A program made the position numbers and the translations under genes. 64,000 bases of DNA from Nephrocerus scutellatus. Lineage: Eukaryota > Arthropoda > Insecta > Diptera > Pipunculidae. Location: positions 94,262,965-94,326,964 of the forward strand of contig OX352765.1 of assembly GCA_947095585.1 (NCBI GenBank), read 5' to 3'. The notes beneath the pieces are model-generated. The model was not told the origin of the DNA. It saw only the letters and a program-made list of their open reading frames with translations, and searched no databases. Of this stretch, positions 28,601 to 34,610 are shown in pieces (position 1 is the stretch's first letter; every line of letters starts with the position of its first letter).

Positions 28601-31600
28601 AAGAAATAAAAAAACAATCCATAAAAAATTAAAATTGTGCATGTAAATTCTCCAATAGGAGATACATATGTGTGCAAAGTGGTGAATCGGGTTAATTTGG
28701 AAAAAATTAATATTAGAGCCGCTTCACTTTCAAAAACTGTTGTCACCTGAGATACACATGTGTAAATAAATTTGTATGGGAGCCCTCGACCTTGGGGCCC
28801 GATCACTTCCAATTCTCAATAGTAAGTGTTGTCATCGAAGATACACTTATGTTTAAAATTTGAAGAAAATCGGGTTAATTTTTAAAAAACTTATATAGGC
28901 ACCCCTCAAGCTTTAGGGCCCGATAACTCCAAAAAAATGTACAAAAAGTTTTGTCCATCAGAGATACATATGTGTTTAAAATGTAAAGAAAATCGTTCCA
29001 CAGTGCCAATTCACTCCAAAAAAATTTTACAAAAAGTTCGGTCTATCGGAGATACACACGTGTATTTTTGAAATATGGAGTTTCCATTCTGGAGCTATGT
29101 CGAGAACATCCCCTATACCGATGAACTTCTTTTTGCGTTTTTAAATTCTTTATATTAACTTCGCGTGTCCGTGTGTTTGTTTGTTGGCTTGTTTGTGGTT
29201 GGCTGCTGGAATCTCGTGATTTATTTTTAACCCACGATCTTAACACTCACAAATCCGCTGGCCCAGATGGTATTTTCCCATTAATTCTGAAAAGGTGTTC
29301 TTTCAAGCAGGCGTTACCATTGCGTAACCTTTCCCATATCTCACATATTCTTCTGGACTCTTCCCGAGAAGTTGGAAAACAGCCTTTGTCCAGCTTATAT
29401 CCAAAAAGACAAGCCGTAGTCTCCTTTTTCGTACCGACGACGGACCCATAGCACTTACATCCATTCTTTCCAAGGTCATGGAACGCTGATTTATTTTCAT
29501 CTCATGAAATATCTTAGTTACCGGCATTAAGGATTTCATGGTGATTTGATGGTATATCCCACCGAAAATTGGAACCGGTCTTTGTAAAACTGGTGCACTC
29601 GATATTACCAATGCATTTGACAGAGTTTGGCATCAAGCTCTATTGTCAAAAATGCAATTATGGAGTCGATGGAAAACTGCTATCTTTTGGACCGTTCAAT
29701 TCAAGTTGTCTTGAACGGTTTCAAATCTATAGTATACATAACATAAATGCTGGCATTCTGGTGGGCTTTGTTTTGTCACCGATACTCTTTCTCATTTTTT
29801 TTTTAAACATAATTGACTCTAAATCAGTTAAATGCTGCTACGATGCACTGCTGGTGAGCTTTCTCACAGGTCATTGTGGCCTGCGATATTACCTTAGCAA
29901 ATTAGTCTTGGCTCAAACATAAAATGTAGGCTCTGCTCGGAGGATGATGAAACATCCGGGCACATTCTCTGTGATTGTCCAGCATTGATCTGATTATGGA
30001 GACGTATTTTCGACAAGCCAATATGTTCGGCGGCAGATCTGCGACACTTTGCCACTAATGACATACTATCATTCATTAGGGAGGTAGTAAGTCTCTTAGA
30101 TTAGTCACACCCTACGATACAATAGATCTTTTTAGTCGCAGTATCAGCCAACTGGGCTAGGATTAAAACCAAATGTTTTTAGTTCCAAAATTACGGTTCA
30201 ATAGAATGGAATATAATGGAATAGAATGGAATATAATGGAATAGAGTGGAGTAGTATGGAATATAATGGAATAGAATGGAATAGAATGTAATAGAATGAA
30301 GTAGAATAGAATAGAATGGAATAGATTGGAATAGAATGTAAAAGAACAGAATGGAATAAGATAGAAAAGAAAATAACTAATGAACAACATTTCTTCCCAT
30401 TCGGATAAATTATCCGAGATTTCTATCGAAATCAGTTCTCGGTCATAACTAGTTACAAATATTGTTGAGGAGCTTACCTTTTTGTGTCGAACTGATGCAG
30501 TTGGCTCTAGTTTCCTCCGATAGATCTTCATCATGGCTCCAATCAATCTTCGATACACCATCAGCAGAGAATGCTGACCAGTCAGCTGATGTGAAGTTAC
30601 CTCTTAGGATGCCGGGCATAACCCCTGTAGCTCCTGTGAAGTCCAATGATGAAGTCAAAGAGAGTGGCTGCTCACCGCCATACATGGAACTTGACTGAGA
30701 TTGGCAGGATGAATCGAAGCTCATGTTGAAGTTATCACGGCGTTTGTCCGGCACCGCATACAATGGTTCTTTCGATTTCTCTACGATTTGTCTGACGACC
30801 GCCTCCTTGGCTGATATAGCTGGACCAGCTGTACAGCTGCTTACATCACTTCCAAACGAATTGTTGAAGGCGCCATAGCAGGACGTTGTCATAATGGCTG
30901 GAAGTCCATTTTTATCTCGACAATTGGCCCTATGCACAGGCTCCGAGACGGTACTCTGCCAGTAGTCTTCATGCTCGTCTTCAGTTTTGCCGCTCACGCA
31001 CAGCTCATCGAAGTATTCCAGGCTATTAGTCCGGGACTCGTCCAGCAAAATCATGTCGTCCACTTCTGACAGGGAGCTGAGGTTGAAATTCTGATCGTGT
31101 ACGAATTTTTGGAAAGTTTCGTCAGCCTCCTTCATCATATCGTAAGCAGGCGGCACTGACGACGAGCGGTATGAGTCTGAGTCATTCTCCTCGATACATG
31201 AGAGATGACGCGTCCGGAAGCCATACGAATTGGAATTACTTGCGGCGCTATTCGAATGCTGCGGCGGCTCCACCAATTGCAGCTCATTGTAAATATGGAA
31301 ACAAGAGTCTAAGTCTGCGGAATGATCCGTTCCTTCCGAGGTGAACGACGCATTCAGGTCGTTGCAATGGTTTGGCAACATATTTGTCGTGCGGTGTATT
31401 CTACAGAGAAAAAACAAAAACAACAAATGAATCATCACAAACTTCACTGAGCAGCACAAGAATTTTCGCAGTTGTTGTTGTTGCGCTTTGCTGGCTGACC
31501 TAGACCATCCGCCATGGGCGTCTGATGGTGATCGCGCCCAAGGAATTTCGCCAAATTATTTTTAGCTACAGTCGCAAAAATGTCCGACGAGTCTGTTGGT

Positions 31601-31650
31601 TGGATCTCCGAGCTGAAAAAAGCGATGGCATTCTTTGTAGACTTGGACAT
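1463..31650 (-). CDS. RING-finger protein gene, four exons seen, 3' end missing
   Basis: Exons are 31650-31448, 31400-30478, 3669-3487 and 1605-1463. All junctions are GT-AG and phases match: exon 1 ends in phase 2, exons 2 and 3 in phase 1, exon 4 in phase 0. The ATG at 31650 is the first Met after an in-frame TGA. The predicted product has at least 484 residues: a Ser/Asp/Glu-rich, probably disordered N-terminal 375 residues, then a C3HC4 RING (C393, C396, C412, H414, C417, C420, C427, C430), then a Ser/Gln-rich tail. RING domains of this type usually act as E3 ubiquitin ligases, so that role is inferred; no substrate can be named. I do not recognise the orthologue. The intron from 3670 to 30477 is about 26.8 kb and full of transposon remnants; an extra small exon inside it cannot be excluded, although none is needed for phase. 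Confidence 0.8.
1907..2640 (+). mobile_element. mariner-like (IS630/Tc1 superfamily) transposase remnant
   Basis: Conceptual translation in shifting frames gives typical transposase blocks: GYAKKQNCRIW near 2100, then VKGDRYRAMLNNFLWPQI and the catalytic-region block DDLWFQQDGATSHT near 2330-2375, then the C-terminal block around the CDL motif near 2460. Several in-frame stops and frameshifts, for example TGA at 2194 and TAG at 2449, make it dead. A second copy of the same family lies on the minus strand at the right end of the window. Confidence 0.85.
2641..3486. other. Intron 3 of RING gene, nothing further recognised
   Basis: AT-rich non-coding DNA. The only notable item is the word TACTCGTA at 3172, part of a scattered motif described in the findings. 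Confidence 0.5.
3487..3669 (-). CDS. RING gene exon 3 (the C3HC4 RING finger)
   Basis: The acceptor TTTTACTTTCAG ends at 3670 after a long pyrimidine tract, and the donor is AAAG|GTTAGT at 3487/3486. The exon encodes residues 376-436 and holds the whole RING: CPSC, then 15 residues to CGHERC, then YSC and CPMC (C-x2-C-x15-C-x-H-x2-C-x2-C-x6-C-x2-C). The basic loop DKGKRRKLID between the second and third ligands is distinctive. The first base of the Asp codon comes from exon 2, 26.8 kb upstream, and the phase fits exactly. Confidence 0.85.
3670..5283. other. Large intron of RING gene, no feature recognised
   Basis: Non-coding, AT-rich. It contains four copies of the TACTCGTA/TACGAGTA word (3796, 3821, 4036, 5062). 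Short open frames here have no family resemblance. Confidence 0.45.
5284..5478 (+). mobile_element. LINE 3' end with GAT-repeat tail, copy 1
   Basis: The last about 50 bases (GGCCAGGACCGGACC near 5431, then GTAGAGCCAAATATGATG) match two other places in the window, 5919-5969 and 17055-17105. All three are on the plus strand and all end in a short run of GAT, the kind of 3' microsatellite tail seen in non-LTR retrotransposons. The upstream part is badly decayed. Confidence 0.6.
5519..5590. repeat. Dispersed palindromic repeat, copy 1
   Basis: About 70 bp beginning CATGATCGCTTACGTGAACG and ending near GATCACTCGTTAAC; a second copy is at 12551-12620. The two ends are partly inverted versions of each other (GTGAACGAGTGA against TCACTCGTTAAC), so it could be a small hairpin element or MITE. 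Confidence 0.5.
5720..5969 (+). mobile_element. LINE ORF2 C-terminal tail with GAT-repeat 3' end, copy 2
   Basis: The plus strand is open from 5728 to 5943 and reads RLRRAGQLARISEEEPARKV, then a segment with GTRQRGRSNLRW, like the C-terminal tail after the reverse transcriptase in several insect LINEs. It then runs directly into the shared 3' end GTAGAGCCAAATGTGATGATG. Only the 3' end of the element is present, as expected from 5' truncation on insertion. Confidence 0.65.
5960..6330 (-). mobile_element. Tc1-like transposase fragment
   Basis: On the minus strand, 6141 to about 5965 reads through one frameshift as QPILMWFEYIKRLKLKKKSP followed by a block resembling the MIWAAIS core seen in Tc1-type transposases. 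Further upstream (to about 6330) a helix-turn-helix-like stretch, KINLSNHAIGNYL, is followed by a stop. The reading frame is broken, so it is a relic. Confidence 0.5.
6360..6500. repeat. Dispersed repeat with GCGCCACCTAACGGG core
   Basis: The segment CCAGCGCCACCTAACGGGTC near 6414 and the following ATATGATGTGAATATG near 6474 correspond in order and spacing to CCAGCACCACCTATCGGGTC near 58742 and ATATGGTGTGAATTTG near 58800. It is a member of a dispersed non-coding family. Confidence 0.5.
6562..6850 (+). mobile_element. tRNA-derived SINE with ATT-repeat tail, full-length copy
   Basis: The 5' end has a polymerase III A box TGGCTCAGTGG at 6570-6580 and a B box-like GCTTCGAATCC at 6611-6621 (one mismatch to the consensus), spaced as in a tRNA. 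A non-tRNA body of about 200 bp follows and ends in a TATTATTATT tail near 6834-6843. Two more copies are at 55536-55800 and, 3' part only, at 27968-28075. It cannot fold as an intact tRNA, so I call it a SINE. The body is relatively well preserved. Confidence 0.75.
6851..9834. other. RING gene intron, no feature recognised
   Basis: About 3 kb of non-coding DNA with no protein homology visible in any frame. It holds two adjacent TACTCGTA-type words at 7100 and 7118. Several short open frames are chance. Confidence 0.4.
9835..9955 (-). repeat. Dispersed repeat with 'GCAAAGTTTGAA' core, minus-strand copy
   Basis: The reverse complement reads GATCACTTCC-like, TTTTTACAGAAAGT, then GCGTGCAAAGTTTGAATA, matching the same order of blocks at 18600-18745 and the tandem copies at 28640-29070. 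Non-coding. Confidence 0.5.
10368..10567. repeat. Degenerate CTCAAGACC-type tandem repeat
   Basis: About 200 bp made of diverged copies of a short unit around CTCAAGACC / CCTAAAGACC. The strand is strongly asymmetric: C- and A-rich with few G on the plus strand. It abuts the 3' end of the LINE remnant that follows. Confidence 0.55.
10568..11690 (-). mobile_element. LINE (Jockey/CR1-type) reverse transcriptase fragment
   Basis: Reading leftwards on the minus strand: a decayed finger block (about 11690-11520), then EFDRV as the catalytic Asp region near 11480, then GAYGVDEKLFYWIRSYLLDR, the motif HHINAGVPQGSVL, FLIFINGLLSV and FADDST (11447-11220). The FADD box is intact. A thumb/C-terminal part with VIKFIGDEAVKQRCSREIAS continues to about 10568. 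There are stops and frameshifts. Pieces at 29200-30110 and 37430-38060 appear to be the same or a close family. Confidence 0.8.
11691..12550. other. RING gene intron, no feature recognised
   Basis: Non-coding, AT-rich; nothing supported. Confidence 0.4.
12551..12740. repeat. Dispersed palindromic repeat, copy 2, with partial duplication
   Basis: 12551-12620 corresponds to 5519-5590 (CATGATCGCTTACGTAAACG to CGATCATTCGTTAACG). Its right end, CGATCACTCGTTAACGTATG, is repeated at about 12700-12720, followed by the same GGATTTCATTCACT phrase, giving a local partial tandem copy. Confidence 0.5.
12741..14929. other. RING gene intron, no feature recognised
   Basis: Non-coding. A short TACTACT-type run lies near 13270-13300. 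None of the short open frames resembles a known protein. Confidence 0.4.
14930..15421 (+). mobile_element. RTE-like LINE 3' part, copy A
   Basis: Plus-strand translation gives, across frameshifts, SNVESVLLYGCSTWKVT, a middle part with QTFVNRCLR, and RRKWQWIGHTLRK-like, the segment after the reverse transcriptase core in a widespread endonuclease-reverse transcriptase LINE. Two more copies, at 33595-34126 and 54311-54835, are clearly alignable at DNA level. This one is 5' truncated and ends near GGGATATAGGACATAAGAAG. Confidence 0.75.
15422..16130 (-). mobile_element. Jockey-type LINE reverse transcriptase fragment
   Basis: On the minus strand, about 16070-16030 encodes TNGLPQGTVTAPI, the conserved palm motif. 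A YADD-like region with downstream ILYVHQIFEKF follows, then RYLGVHLDKFLSYNEHV (15765-15690), a standard thumb-region block, and a cysteine-poor C-terminal tail to about 15430. Broken by stops. It lies tail to tail with copy A of the RTE-like element. Confidence 0.7.
16131..17054. other. RING gene intron, no feature recognised
   Basis: Non-coding. The last about 150 bp may belong to the 5' side of the GAT-tailed LINE fragment that follows, but it is too diverged to be sure. Confidence 0.35.
17055..17105 (+). mobile_element. LINE 3' end with GAT-repeat tail, copy 3
   Basis: GGCAAGGACCGGACCCCGG followed by GTAGAGCAAAATATGATG and two further GAT units. It matches the 3' ends at 5431-5478 and 5919-5969 and has the same orientation. 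Confidence 0.55.
17106..18599. other. RING gene intron, no feature recognised
   Basis: Very AT-rich non-coding DNA. Open frames at 17331-17700 are rich in Phe, Leu and Cys and look like chance. Confidence 0.4.
18600..18745 (+). repeat. Dispersed repeat with 'GCAAAGTTTGAA' core
   Basis: Contains GATCACTTCCCAATTTTTAC, then CATCGGAAATACACATGTG, then TGCAAAGTTTGAATGGAATC and GGGTTAATTTTTAA, in the same order as the tandem units at 28640-29070. Confidence 0.55.
18840..19910 (-). mobile_element. LOA/R1-type LINE: RNase H and C-terminal part
   Basis: Minus strand, reading leftwards: a linker with TPSTALDILFDLTPRDIYSR (19906-19700), then the RNase H start YFYIDGSKTDDGVSGGVF (about 19640), with its Asp and Gly-Ser, and PAEIMAICESL with the second catalytic Glu near 19500, then a decayed C-terminal tail open to 18895. 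The tail carries a run of Glu codons created by a CTC microsatellite at about 18967-18999. Frameshifts separate the blocks. An RNase H domain is typical of the I, R1 and LOA groups. Confidence 0.75.
19911..21059. other. RING gene intron, no feature recognised
   Basis: Non-coding; the first bases may continue the LINE remnant. Confidence 0.4.
21060..21560. repeat. AT-rich minisatellite, about 31-bp unit, about 16 copies
   Basis: The unit is close to ACTGCTTTTAGATACATA plus TTTATCCATATAT. Two alternating subtypes are visible, ACTGCTTTTAG and ACTGATTTTAG, suggesting a partly dimeric higher-order structure. Copies differ by several bases, so the array is old. Non-coding. Confidence 0.85.
21561..23229. 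other. RING gene intron, no feature recognised
   Basis: Non-coding; nothing supported. Confidence 0.4.
23230..24240 (+). mobile_element. Jockey-type LINE reverse transcriptase fragment (decayed)
   Basis: Plus strand. 23283-23552 has a linker ending in a KDTNGPDKVRSEMIKKSW-like block (the pre-RT region before the fingers). 23880-24000 encodes a decayed QSGFREQHSTESALQLVIEN block, and 24003-24190 reads VAVFLDYKRAFETINR, the first catalytic Asp motif, then YLNGRYQT. There are frameshifts and a large gap between 23552 and 23800. It runs directly into a second, different LINE at about 24215. Confidence 0.75.
24215..24975 (+). mobile_element. LOA/R1-type LINE reverse transcriptase fragment
   Basis: Plus strand. 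VVFLDIEGAFNNVNTSAIT (about 24478-24535) is the first catalytic block. After a frameshift near 24640 the palm motif KGTPQGGVLSPLLWNLTVNE appears, followed by VIAYEDDVAIAV, where the usual YADD reads YEDD, then GVNPHKAELVLFTRKYK (about 24860-24910). Frameshifts make it inactive. Its start joins the previous LINE fragment, so one probably inserted into or recombined with the other. Confidence 0.8.
24976..27967. other. RING gene intron, no feature recognised
   Basis: About 3 kb of non-coding DNA with no recognisable domain on either strand. It contains one TACTCGTA word at 27046. Regulatory elements of the RING gene could lie here, but none can be supported. Confidence 0.4.
27968..28075 (+). mobile_element. 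tRNA-derived SINE, 3' fragment
   Basis: CCATTTGTGTCCAAAAATAT, then CAGCACAAATGGTCGCGAGA and GGCCTTGGACCGCAATGG, then an ATT-rich tail. These blocks match the 3' half of the full copy at 6562-6850 (6751 onwards). The tRNA-like head is missing. Confidence 0.7.
28640..29070 (+). repeat. Tandem cluster of the 'GCAAAGTTTGAA' dispersed repeat
   Basis: At least five diverged units of about 80-110 bp. Each carries GAGATACACATGTGT or a variant (28658, 28749, 28838, 28969, 29048), usually followed by AAAATTTGAAGAAAATCGGG or a variant and a line like CCCTCGACCTTGGGGCCCGA. Single copies occur at 18600-18745 and, inverted, at 9835-9955. Non-coding in all frames. Confidence 0.65.
29200..30110 (+). mobile_element. 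LINE (Jockey/CR1-type) reverse transcriptase fragment
   Basis: Plus strand. LNTHKSAGPDGIFPLILKRC (29240-29300) is the pre-finger block. The region around 29600-29640 has TNAFDRVWHQALLSKMQ, the first catalytic Asp motif. NINAGILVGFVLSPILFLIF (about 29740-29800) is a mutated palm motif in which the usual PQG is lost. A short C-terminal stretch near 29930-30105 shows a CRLCSEDDETSGHILCDC-like cysteine pattern found after RNase H in some LINEs. Many frameshifts. Close in sequence to the minus-strand fragment at 10568-11690. Confidence 0.75.
30196..30372. repeat. GGAATAGAAT satellite-like array
   Basis: About 18 copies of a 10-bp unit (GGAATAGAAT / GGAATATAAT), essentially a GGAAT-type pentamer repeat. 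It lies only about 100 bp inside the intron from the exon 2 donor of the RING gene. Copies are imperfect. It gives a Phe/Tyr/Ser-rich open frame on the minus strand, which is an artefact. Confidence 0.9.
30478..31400 (-). CDS. RING gene exon 2 (long N-terminal region)
   Basis: Residues 68 to 375 plus one base. The acceptor is TTTTTTCTCTGTAG before 31400, and the donor is AAAAG|GTAAGC at 30478/30477, close to consensus. The protein is acidic, rich in Ser, Asp and Glu, with no fold I recognise, for example YRSSSVPPAYDMMKEADETF and SKIDWSHDEDLSEET. It looks intrinsically disordered, with candidate short linear motifs. The frame is open for the whole 923 bp with sensible codon use, unlike the surrounding repeats. 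Confidence 0.85.
31448..31650 (-). CDS. RING gene exon 1 (start codon exon)
   Basis: Starts MSKSTKNAIAFFSSEIQPTD. The ATG at 31650 is preceded in frame by a TGA about 35 bases upstream, which supports the start. The donor CTCA|GTGAAG at 31448/31447 is moderate. The intron to exon 2 is only 47 bp, short but within the range of small fly introns, and the split Gln codon restores the frame exactly. The 5' UTR upstream is not resolved. Confidence 0.75.
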
Positions 31651-33594
31651 TGAGCAATGCCGGCAGGCATTCGTATTGTGGACTCAAAACAGCTACAGTA
31701 TGGATTTGAGAGTTAGGATCACTTTCACAGAATAAATACTTTTTGGGCAAAAGCGACAGCTCAATTTTCAAGTTTGTCAGTTTAAAAAAAGTGGGTGTTG
31801 CTGCCTTATGCAGGGTGTTTTACTATAGGTGGAAAATACATAAAGGGCAGACTTATGGCTTAATTGCGAGTTAAAAATCTTATTGGACGGCTTGTGGTCG
31901 GTTGTGTATAGAAGAACACTCGAAAGAAGAATTCCTGCCCTAGCAGTGTTCAGACTCCGCACTTTGAGCAAACTCTTCTTTGCCGACCTGGACGTGGCTT
32001 TGAAGTACAGGCTTATAGAACTGATCTTGTACTTAGACGGTACAGACTGGATTCAAAAAACATCTAATTAACTCTAATAAGTCTCCTGAGGTAACGAAAT
32101 GGCGCACTCAAGCGCTAATTGAGGCTCTCGCGTGTGCACCGCTGCTTTAAGAACTATTTTATGCTTACAAAAATCAAATGAATAACATCTTAATATATTA
32201 CACTTAATGCATAACACCCTGTAGACAAACGGCGCCACTGTAAATACAACAAAGCTTCTTCTGCAGTCTGCAGTAGCACAAGATTCGTTTTTATTTGTTT
32301 TAGTGTTTAGATGAACGTAATCGCTCTCTAGCGATCCTCGCACCCTCCTGATCGTTGCCAGCGATCCCTCCAGTCTGTATACTACGTGTAGCACGCAACC
32401 CCCTGCATATTCATCAAAATGTAACAGCAGCGTGCAACAGCCACCGGAGCAACAAACTCAGTGATGGAAATCATTCCATTTCCATTATATGTAGATATTC
32501 CTGCTGCAGACTGATGCCGCGCATGTAATACAAATGTACCACCATAGATACTCGTACAATATCCCGGTGTTGTCGACATCTTCAGCTAATAGACGAGGTG
32601 TAAGAAAGTGAAAACTGAGGGAAATCCAGCAACCGTTTGTCACTTGATGGCTTGGGACGGGTGGAGGATAAACTATTTTTAGTATATGTATCGGCGGTGC
32701 ATCATCCCGACCGTCGCAGCTGAAACGTAAACAGGCAGTAGCGCACGTACCCATAGTTTACATCGGCGCACAGGCACGCACTGAATTGGAAGGAAGAGAA
32801 ACGAAGCACAACGCTCTACTATACCAGTGCGATGTATCCCTCTCTCTAATCACTATTTAGACGCGATGACGAAAATATGCGTTCATCCAGGCTGATCCCG
32901 AAATAGCGCACACAAGCGGAATAGATCCCCAGCAAAGTGAACTAGTTTTGGTAGTTTATTTGGCTTGCGCTTGTTCATCATCGGCGCGTCCTGATGGTCT
33001 AACAACAGGCTGTTAGACGACTGGATAAGGAAGGGATACGCACAGCACACACCACGCTGATAGATTCGGCGTTGGCGCATTGCACCGATGTACGAGTATG
33101 TAGAGTAGCAGCAGCCGCATAAGCTATTAATGCATCGGCGGATGTTGCACTGTCTGAAAACGCCTATTAATAGACGAAATAGACGAAGGGCAATGCGGTC
33201 GCCACAAGCTTCAGCATCATGCATCAGCCGTGAACGCCATTCAACAAGAAAGCCGTGAAAAAGTACTCGCACACACATACAGACAGATAAAACGAACTTC
33301 AATTTGCAGACGGACGACTGGCTCGCAAATTTCTAGGAATCGGCGGAGATGTGGTGGTAGGTGGTCAACGAGGTAAAGTAAACAAGGAACGTTTTTTCGG
33401 CAAATCAAGTATTATATCGTACTTATAGAAGGTCAGCTTGTACAGATAATATATTAACTTTTGTTATAGCGATATGATATTACAGTGAACTCCCGATTAT
33501 ATGAATTATACCAATCCTCAATATTTTTACACTAAAGCACGATTGTATCAACTGATGTTTTAATATTTCTGTGCCAATAAGTTAATGTAACTTA
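31651..33594. other. Upstream region of RING gene, promoter not resolved
   Basis: Probably holds the 5' UTR and promoter of the minus-strand RING gene. No TATA box or initiator stood out enough to call. Open frames here show no family resemblance. TACTCGTA-type words are at 32549 and 33091. Confidence 0.35.
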
Positions 33595-34126
33595 TGTTGA
33601 CATAATGATAATGTTTGGCGCGATAGGCATTGGTCCATGATATGGCGAAGCAATTCGATCAGCTTAAAGACCAAGCTGCGACTGTTCCGTTCAAATGTTG
33701 AGTCTGTGCTCTTGTATGGGTGCAGTACTTGGAAGGTGACCGCTACTATCACAAAAAGATAACAAACGTTCGTAAATAGGTGCCATCTTAAGGGTTTCCT
33801 GGCTCTAACGAACATCTTCACCAGAGAACGGGTCAGGAACCAATAGGCACAACCATCCAACGACGGAAGTGGTAGTGGATTGGTCATACACTCCGATAAG
33901 GCAACAGTTCCATAGCAAACTACGCAATGCAATGGAATTCGTTATCTCAGGATGATAGAATAACGGGTCGTCCGAGAAATACATGGCGCAGAACAGTTGA
34001 GGAGGATTCAATGCAATTGGGAAAGAGTTGAAGAGAGCTGAAGCTCATTGCCAGGAACCGCACGCGATGGCGCGTGAGCGTAGTAGAGGCCCTAGGACCC
34101 ACAAGGGGATATAGGACATAAGTAAG
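33595..34126 (+). mobile_element. RTE-like LINE 3' part, copy B
   Basis: Closely alignable DNA to copies A and C: TCCGTTCAAATGTTGAGTCT, TGGGTGCAGTACTTGGAAGG and so on, ending GGGATATAGGACATAAGTAA. It encodes the same post-RT segment but with deletions, for example the loss after GTAAATAGGTGCC, and frameshifts. 5' truncated. Confidence 0.75.
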
Positions 34127-34134
34127 TAAGTAGC

Positions 34135-34610
34135 AACCCAAAGGCATCCACGAAAACCATTACATCTTGAAAAAATTGACTGTTTGTTGCGGCCATTGAC
34201 TCATATACCTTTTCTTCAATGATTCGTTGCCAGTCACAGTCAATGGAGAGGGCTACCGTACCATGTTTGCGATAAATTGGAAGAGCCTGACATGTGGAGT
34301 GGTTTTAAAAATATGACACCAGATGCCATTATCTGGGCAAGCAATCGAATTATTGAAGTCGAAGTTCAATGTGACGAGAAAAGGCCAATTCAAATGGACG
34401 CATATGGGGTTTTTTCTTTTGGGACTATGTCAAGTCAACGGTCTATGCCAATAAGATAGTGACTGAAGACAATCTCATGACCAATATCGGACACACAATT
34501 GCCGGCATATAGTCGGATTTATGGGAAAAAGTTAGTTTTAGCACATTCACTCGTGCAGGCGTTTACGTGGAGGACATTTGAATGATGTTGTATTTCGTAA
34601 TTAATGGCAT
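34135..34610 (+). mobile_element. Tc1/mariner-type transposase C-terminal remnant
   Basis: Plus strand, shifting frames. VTVNGEGYRTMFAINWK near 34240 resembles the conserved VTVNGxRYRxML block. Near 34540-34600 RRLRGGHLNDVVFRN is the typical C-terminal end of this transposase group. The catalytic middle is deleted or scrambled. Confidence 0.6.

Noticed and set aside
30163..30561. 132-codon minus-strand open frame near RING exon 2
   Set aside because: Most of it is a translation of the GGAATAGAAT array in a different frame from exon 2.
32883..33302. 139-codon minus-strand open frame upstream of the RING gene
   Set aside because: Low-quality composition (many Cys, Arg), no recognisable domain; could be 5' UTR by chance.
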